Source: Ancylostoma caninum (lineage: Eukaryota; Nematoda; Chromadorea; Rhabditida; Ancylostomatidae). From it: DNA of 64,000 nt. The notes under the pieces were generated by a model that saw nothing but the letters and a program-made list of their open reading frames with translations, made no database searches and was not told the origin of the DNA. Below are positions 59,018 through 64,000 of this stretch, one piece after another. The stretch is taken from assembly GCA_037903475.1 (NCBI GenBank), contig JBAJFG010000234.1, positions 434,001-498,000 of the forward strand. Reading direction: 5' to 3'. Every line of letters begins with the position of its first letter. Position 1 is the first letter of the stretch. A program made the translations under genes and the position numbers.

Positions 59018-62000
59018 TTAATGAAGGAATCCATTTCCAAAGAATTCGTTGTGAGTGTTCCAGAACTTTTTCACCAACCCAATATTAACACTATTTTCAC
59101 ACGCGAATTCCTGTGGATTTTTCGAGGCTTGCAAGTAACGTAAACTTCGGTTCCAATTTGGACATGAAACTAATTTGCTGGCGCTCATCATAATTACCTT
59201 ATTAAATCCAGCTTTCCTCAGAATCTCCTCGTACGTTTCGTTGAAGAAAAACGTCACTTCGGAGCTCCCCACCACTTCTAAATGTGACTTTCGCATTGTT
59301 ACAATAAGATAAGCTGTAATCTGATCATCATCTTCTTGGGTTATTACAAGCCAACTGTGAATCCAACAAAATTATAATTTGATATGAAAACGTGAAGAAA
59401 TGAAAAATGAAGATTAGTGCATACCTCCATTATCGAAAAATTCTACACAGAGGCGTCGTCCATCATAGAGATATGTGTCGGATTTCAAATTTATGGCAGC
59501 TCCTACAGAACCAATATTTTTTCTTCATTAAATCCACGAACTCTTGTGCTGAGTAAGAGATTGTCCTCACCAAATTTCTGTCCCTCTTCCCTAATAGGAT
59601 TAAAATTAGTAACTCCATTTGGTACCAGAATGACGAGAACACCGCCATCGTTGAGACTGTGGTGGATATTATGGATCGCCTGGAGTATGTTTTATTCTAT
59701 AAAGTTTGAACTTCAGAATATTTTTCCTTTCAGTGTTGAAGGATCACCCACAAGAACAGTGATTTGTGCTACAACACCATTTGTCTGAGAGATTCAATGC
59801 TGAAACACTGAACCAACTGCTTGTGTCTGGGAGCTGATGTCTTCAAATGTGCCAGTATCACCGATTTGGCTATGAATTCCGTCTAGGTATCGAGGCGCCC
59901 AAGATCTCAGGGATGAGATTTTTTTGTTGTTGACCTTTTCAATCTTACAACCCAAGAAATTAGAAACTCACTTTGGATAATTCATGTTTGTTCTTTAAGA
60001 AATGCAACGCAAAGAATGATACAACCACATCGAATCCATGCAAGTCCATGTTCAAAATTGAGGCATGAATGAACTGATATTTAGCACCTGCAAGCAAAAA
60101 GTTTAACTATCATGAGGAATTGTAGTATTCGTCCGTCGTGAAGCCTCATGTGTATCTTCCATAAATATGTTCACAGTTGGCGGGACTTCAATACACAGCG
60201 TTTCACAACTATACGACCACCCTATTTTTTGCAGTACTGAAAGATGCAGCCAAGAGAGACTTTTTCTGTTCCATCCATCAGATTCAGAGATAAGAATAAC
60301 CTCTGAGCACCAATTTTCATTGCGCTGGTTTTTCTCGTAACTTTCTATTTCGAATTTATTAATTTTCTCAACGTTTCATAACTATACGGCCACTCGTGAG
60401 CAGTTCAGTTTCCTTAGAATCTAGCAATGAAACAACACCATTGGCAGCAAATTTAATAGGCTATCGTCCTTCTAGGGTTGGAAACCACTTCAATGGGCGA
60501 TTCAGCATACTGTTCATCAGATTCTTGAGGAAATCGCTCTCTACATCTTCCCAGGCGTCGATGATTGTGGTCTTCAGCTCATAAATCGTCTGAAATTGAC
60601 GATGATTGCAGTAAACCCATCGTGCTAGGATACTCGTACAAATCTCCATTGAGTTCAAGTCCGGGCTGCATGTGGGCCAATCCATGACGTTCGCTCTGTT
60701 CTCTAAAAGCCAGCTTTTGGTTGCCTGACTGGCATGCATTTCGACGTTAACCTGCGGGAAGGCATACTTCTGTCGACGATATCCCTCAAAAATGGCAGTA
60801 AGTGTTTATGTAGAGTGTCCTGGTACTTCATCGAGTCCATGGGTCCCGCACGAAGGCTATCTCTAGTCTCATCCCGGCAGAAAAGTCACTCCAAACCATG
60901 AATGATCCTCCTCCAAAGTTGCTGCGACTGAAGGTGGTGGGGTTCTTTTCCAAACCCTTCCAGTAGCCTATCATGTCGTCAGCTCCATCCAAATTGAACT
61001 TTTGCTCATCTGTGGAGATGATCTGAAAGCATTTCTCAAAGCCTCATTCGTACTACTCCGGCTAGGAAAATTATCGCCGGATTGCTCAAAACTATGGTCA
61101 TGTTCCGTCGAGCGAATCCTTGTTGAGTTGTCCTTTGAAGAAAAATCAGACGTGGAGCGTTGTTTGTAGTTTCTCGTACAACAGTTCCGTTGCGATGTAG
61201 CGCTCTCCACACCATGCTTTTTGAGATAGGGAGTTTCAGTTCTGCTCGGATCCGGTTGAGCCACAAGCAAATGTTGGACACTTGCCTGCGGATCTTTCTC
61301 TCGTCATGGGCTGTGGGATGTTTCGGCTTCCGTTATCCTTTTTCTTGTTGTGTCCATCAGAATTTTTCAAATAATTTTGAACGAGACAGTGAGTAGAACC
61401 ACTCTTCATCCCGATGGCTCTACCACATAGTTCTGCATCGTTCGGAGGCCGGAACTGAGCTTTCTGTTCTGTGCTTACAGATGTACCGCGAAGAACACTG
61501 AGAAAAATGTGAAACCCATCATTTGCCATCGTGGCACACCCAAGCAAGGGCCGCAAACTTTCATCAATTTTGATTATTCGTTAGTGGTCGTATAGATATG
61601 AAAAGTGGGAAAAACGGTCACACCGCATTTTAAAACTTGGCAGATAAGTGTGCGGTGTAGAAATTTGTGCTCCGTGGTTATTTTGCCCGCTGAATCTATT
61701 GCCAACTACAGAGAAATTCCAAAATTGCTGCATCACGTACAGCTGCAAAAAACAAAGTGGTCGTATAGTTATGAAACGCAGTGTACTAATCACTTTATTA
61801 TACAAACTTCCGGCGTTATAACGCCATTCTCAAGAAATGTCTATCTCCTCCTAATTCGTATAATGTGTTGTATTTTTGTAGGTCCGAGAATGGCGTTATA
61901 ACGTCGAAAGCTTGCCTAATAAAGTGGCTAGAATTGAAATCTCTTATGAACATACTTATATCATGAGGGATATTTTTCTATTTTGTCTGACCTGTTTTGA

Positions 62001-62310
62001 GACTTTCAAATGTTTTCCTAGCGTTTTCAATCATTTCTTCGGAGTTGTCTACTCCAACCACTTCGGAAGCGCCATTTTCGAGTATTTCGCGACCAATGTG
62101 TCCTTAACGGAGACCTTTGTATAGTAGGTTGCGATAAGATTTATTGTCTGAGGTGATTCTACCTGTGCCGCAGCCAACATCGAGCACCCTTTTCTGTTTT
62201 GTGACCTGCCAGTTTTCCAAAGCTCGTTCAACTGTCGAAGCAACAATATGCTCCTTTCCGATCCACTTTGATTGAGCACTCGAGTAAGCTGCAGAAGGGA
62301 AGGACGACAT
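59018..62310 (-). CDS. Class I SAM-dependent methyltransferase, 7 exons, 256 aa
   Basis: Exons on the minus strand: 62310-62163, 62102-61992, 60087-59972, 59679-59571, 59502-59425, 59313-59198, 59110-59018. All introns are GT-AG, three are 60-100 nt, every phase closes, total 771 nt ending in TAA. Motif I VLDVGCGTG (residues 42-50) binds the methyl donor; the acidic GVDNSEEM (66-73) follows strand 2; FDVVVSFFALHFL (105-117) is motif II; LNDGGVLVIL (134-143) is motif III. No signal peptide or membrane segment, so probably cytosolic. Length and fold match Methyltransf_11/25 enzymes (small-molecule type); the substrate cannot be told. Intron 2 is 1904 nt because it contains a Tc3-like transposon. 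ATG at 62310 was chosen because AAYSSAQSKW follows, as in relatives, and an acceptor lies 12 bases upstream. Confidence 0.88.
60194..61783 (-). mobile_element. Tc3-like transposon, 1590 bp, within methyltransferase intron 2
   Basis: Ends CACAGCGTTTCACAACTATA and CACTGCGTTTCATAACTATA (inverted) are flanked by TA at 60192-60193 and 61784-61785. The inverted repeats are long (about 200 bp, diverged). A second copy of the end motif lies about 180 bp inside each terminus (60373-60390 and 61575-61595), as with the terminal and internal transposase sites of C. elegans Tc3. Confidence 0.88.
60461..61556 (-). pseudogene. Tc3-like transposase, multiply frameshifted
   Basis: Pieces on the minus strand: DNA-binding region ELCGRAIGMKSGSTHCLVQNYLKNS (about 61440-61365); RIRAELKLPISKSMVWRAL (second HTH, about 61250-61195); STDEQKFNLDGADDMIGYWK (first catalytic Asp, about 61020-60960) and SRSNFGGGSFMVW; then DWPTCSPDLNSMEICTSIL (catalytic Glu) and the C-terminal NSMLNRPLKWF to 60464. 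NFGGG and DWP-SPDLN wording matches Tc3. The reading frame changes at least three times, so the copy is dead. Confidence 0.85.
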
Positions 62311-62340
62311 CGATCATGAAAACTAAAATTATAAATGTAA
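62311..62340 (-). promoter_or_regulatory. Likely trans-splice (or 5' cis) acceptor of the methyltransferase gene
   Basis: On the minus strand a T-rich run ends ATAATTTTAG with the junction at 62323/62322, 12 bases before the start ATG at 62310. An out-of-frame ATG at 62317 lies between them. Consistent with spliced-leader addition, but not proven. Confidence 0.45.
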
Positions 62341-63112
62341 AAAAAAACGATGATGATGGATCTGCAGTAGTTGTGTAGGTAGAAACTGCAGTAATTTCTG
62401 TTATGCAATATTCTGGGCGTTGTGCTCAATTGAACAACGGGCTAATACGCAACAAAATCGAGAAAAAAGTGTTTCGACAACTTTTGAGAAGAAAACATCC
62501 ATCCCGGTAAAAGACAACTTTTTCATATCTGCTACTTGCAATCACTCTACTGTTTGTTTGAAAATTGCAAGGCTGGTGTTATTTTCGAGATAAAAAGGAA
62601 CTTACTTTTTGGTAAATTTGATGATTATCCTTTTCCCCTCACCTGAGCAAGAAGAAAAGCGCAGCATTAGCTGGCCGATGGAAACAATAGGCGTGTATAT
62701 TTCCAATCTATATCAATTCCTCTTTTTTCCCAGTACATAGTTGAAACTAGAGATATTTGGCAAAATTTCTCAAAAGCCGAAGCAGTTGCAGTTTGAGCTT
62801 ACAAGTCAACCTGAGAAATGGCCCATTGACTCCGTGCTTATGTTAAGCCGGTGTAAGCAAGCACCCACGGAGCCTCAAAAGTTTTAAATTTGGTGCAATA
62901 GCTCAGTTTACATGAAAGTTGCGGCAGAAAATTCTACAATTCTACGCCAACACAGCTTTTAATCATGTCTTATTCGCCGCTACTGTATACATACAGGTTT
63001 CTGAAAAGTGATGGCGCGTATTATTAATAATATTTCTCTCCAGCTAGCCACAATTATTTTGTGCTTGCTGTTGTTTATGATGCACAACTATGTATGTATA
63101 TGACTATTAATT
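62341..63112. other. 5' flank of the methyltransferase gene; no gene
   Basis: Likely promoter or outron region for the minus-strand gene, though no core promoter is obvious. AAGCACCCACGGAGC at 62858 may be a very decayed end of the AGGCAGCACCCACG MITE family. Confidence 0.35.
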
Positions 63113-63898
63113 CAGACAATGGAGCGGGCTGACTGCGGTAGCAAAGTGTGTTCCGCGGGCTGACCGCGGTACCATGACATGCGGAACGGGCTGACCGCGT
63201 ACAGAGAGCTGGCTGACCGCGGTCCTTTGTCGAAAGTTCGGCTGACCGCGGTACTGTCCGCGCGCACAATGTACGATGCAACCTTTATGAATATAGTGCC
63301 AGTGTTGAGTAGGATATAAGCGAACGATAGTCTTTGCCTGACGATGTTGAGGAAATCCAGAAGTTTCTCGCATCAATTTTTGCTGAACTAGTGGAGCCCA
63401 CCCAGATTTGCAGGCCATGGATGCTACTCTTCAGATAATTCTGGAGTGAAGCTCTCATTAAGAGAGCACCATTAATATTATGCTTCCTGTAAGTGGCTAC
63501 AAAAAGATCTCATTAAGAGAGCGGCAATAATATCATGCACTTTGTAAATGGTTACAAAAAAAAACTTTTAAGCACATAATCTGAAGAATACGAATGAATT
63601 CTGGCGATCTTGGCCTTTCTATTTTTCAAAACTATTTGGACTGCGCAACTGTCAAGAAAAAGGTGAGGTTTTTGTCTGGTATCAAATTTGATCGCTAAAA
63701 TGTCATCCACACATCATCAGTAACCGTTACTGCTGTTATCAGCACGCCACGACACCGTTTCGGCGGGCTGACCGCGGATCTTTCGCGAGCTGACCGCGCA
63801 CCGATATCTGGCTGACCGCACTTAATTATTTGGCTGACCGCGGAGTTGGCTACGGTCCGCCAAGTATTGCTACCGCGGCCAGCCCGTTCCATTCTCTG
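63113..63898. mobile_element. Non-autonomous element with GGCTGACCGCGGT arrays (about 786 bp)
   Basis: Left end CAGACAATGGAGCGGGCTGA and right end (complement) CAGAGAATGGAACGGGCTGG form inverted repeats of about 29 bp with four mismatches. Inside each end lies an array of about five GGCTGACCGCGG-type units: 63127-63255 and 63763-63885, in the same direct orientation except the terminal right copy. The middle has two about 68-bp tandem units (63453-63570, CTCATTAAGAGAGC). No protein is encoded and no target duplication is clear. Same layout as 41507-42196 but a different motif. Confidence 0.7.
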
Positions 63899-64000
63899 GG
63901 TAGTTTCACGAAAAATTTCCCTAGTGAGCCTCATTGGCCTTGATAGAGGCCTTCATCTTTGTCTCAAAAAAAAACCCACGGTGCGCAACAGGGAGTCGCG
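63899..64000. other. Window end; nothing recognised
   Basis: About 100 bases without a feature. Confidence 0.4.

Noticed and set aside
62049..62429. 126-codon minus-strand frame over the first methyltransferase exons
   Set aside because: Wrong frame; the methyl-donor motif lies in another frame whose splices all close.

Overview
The window looks like nuclear DNA of a nematode, probably a clade V (strongylid or hookworm-like) species. The signs are short introns of 56-68 nt ending in polypyrimidine-CAG/TAG, spliced-leader-type acceptors a few bases before start codons, and a dense load of Tc1/mariner, Tc3, piggyBac, hAT, DIRS/PAT and Penelope-type relics. There are no operons, ribosome-binding sites, rRNA genes or CRISPR arrays. 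The genus is inference only.

Two host genes can be assembled exon by exon with every splice phase closing. (1) A plus-strand rhodopsin-family GPCR of about 423 residues and 13 exons (4315-29165). Exons 2-13 are compact (22477-29165); the proposed first exon lies 18 kb upstream behind a spliced-leader-like acceptor. (2) A minus-strand class I SAM-dependent methyltransferase of 256 residues and 7 exons (62310 down to 59018). Its second intron holds a whole 1.59-kb Tc3-like transposon.

Almost everything else that can be explained is mobile DNA. From left to right: a TTAA-flanked MITE (2500-3270); palindromic and foldback repeats inside GPCR intron 1 (14.2, 17.8 and 21.1-21.4 kb); a foldback in intron 2 (24.3 kb); a CG-motif-rich element (about 29985-30550); a hAT MITE (31823-32094); a TA-flanked CG-rich element (33520-34104); a 281-bp (CA)n tract (35.1 kb); a Penelope-like fragment (39.6 kb); a broken piggyBac transposase (40.6-42.8 kb) split by a 690-bp element with CCGCGG arrays; a solo LTR (42860-43288); a CTACAGTA tandem array (43.4-43.9 kb); a nearly full DIRS/PAT tyrosine-recombinase retroelement (43.9-48.5 kb) that itself carries an insertion; two more hAT MITEs and another foldback (49.2-50.1 kb); two more TTAA-type MITEs (51.5 and 57.8 kb); a mariner with perfect terminal repeats (56256-57541); a second mariner relic (58.4-59.0 kb); and a second array-bearing element (63113-63898).

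The best candidate for something undescribed is a class of non-autonomous elements with short terminal inverted repeats and, inside both ends, direct-orientation arrays of a CCGCGG-containing motif. Two clear members are 41507-42196 (motif core CCACCGCGGGCATGTGCGG) and 63113-63898 (motif core GGCTGACCGCGGT). The first contains a tRNA-like segment and sits so cleanly in the piggyBac reading frame that its boundaries can be set to the base. All calls come from reading the sequence; no database search was run.
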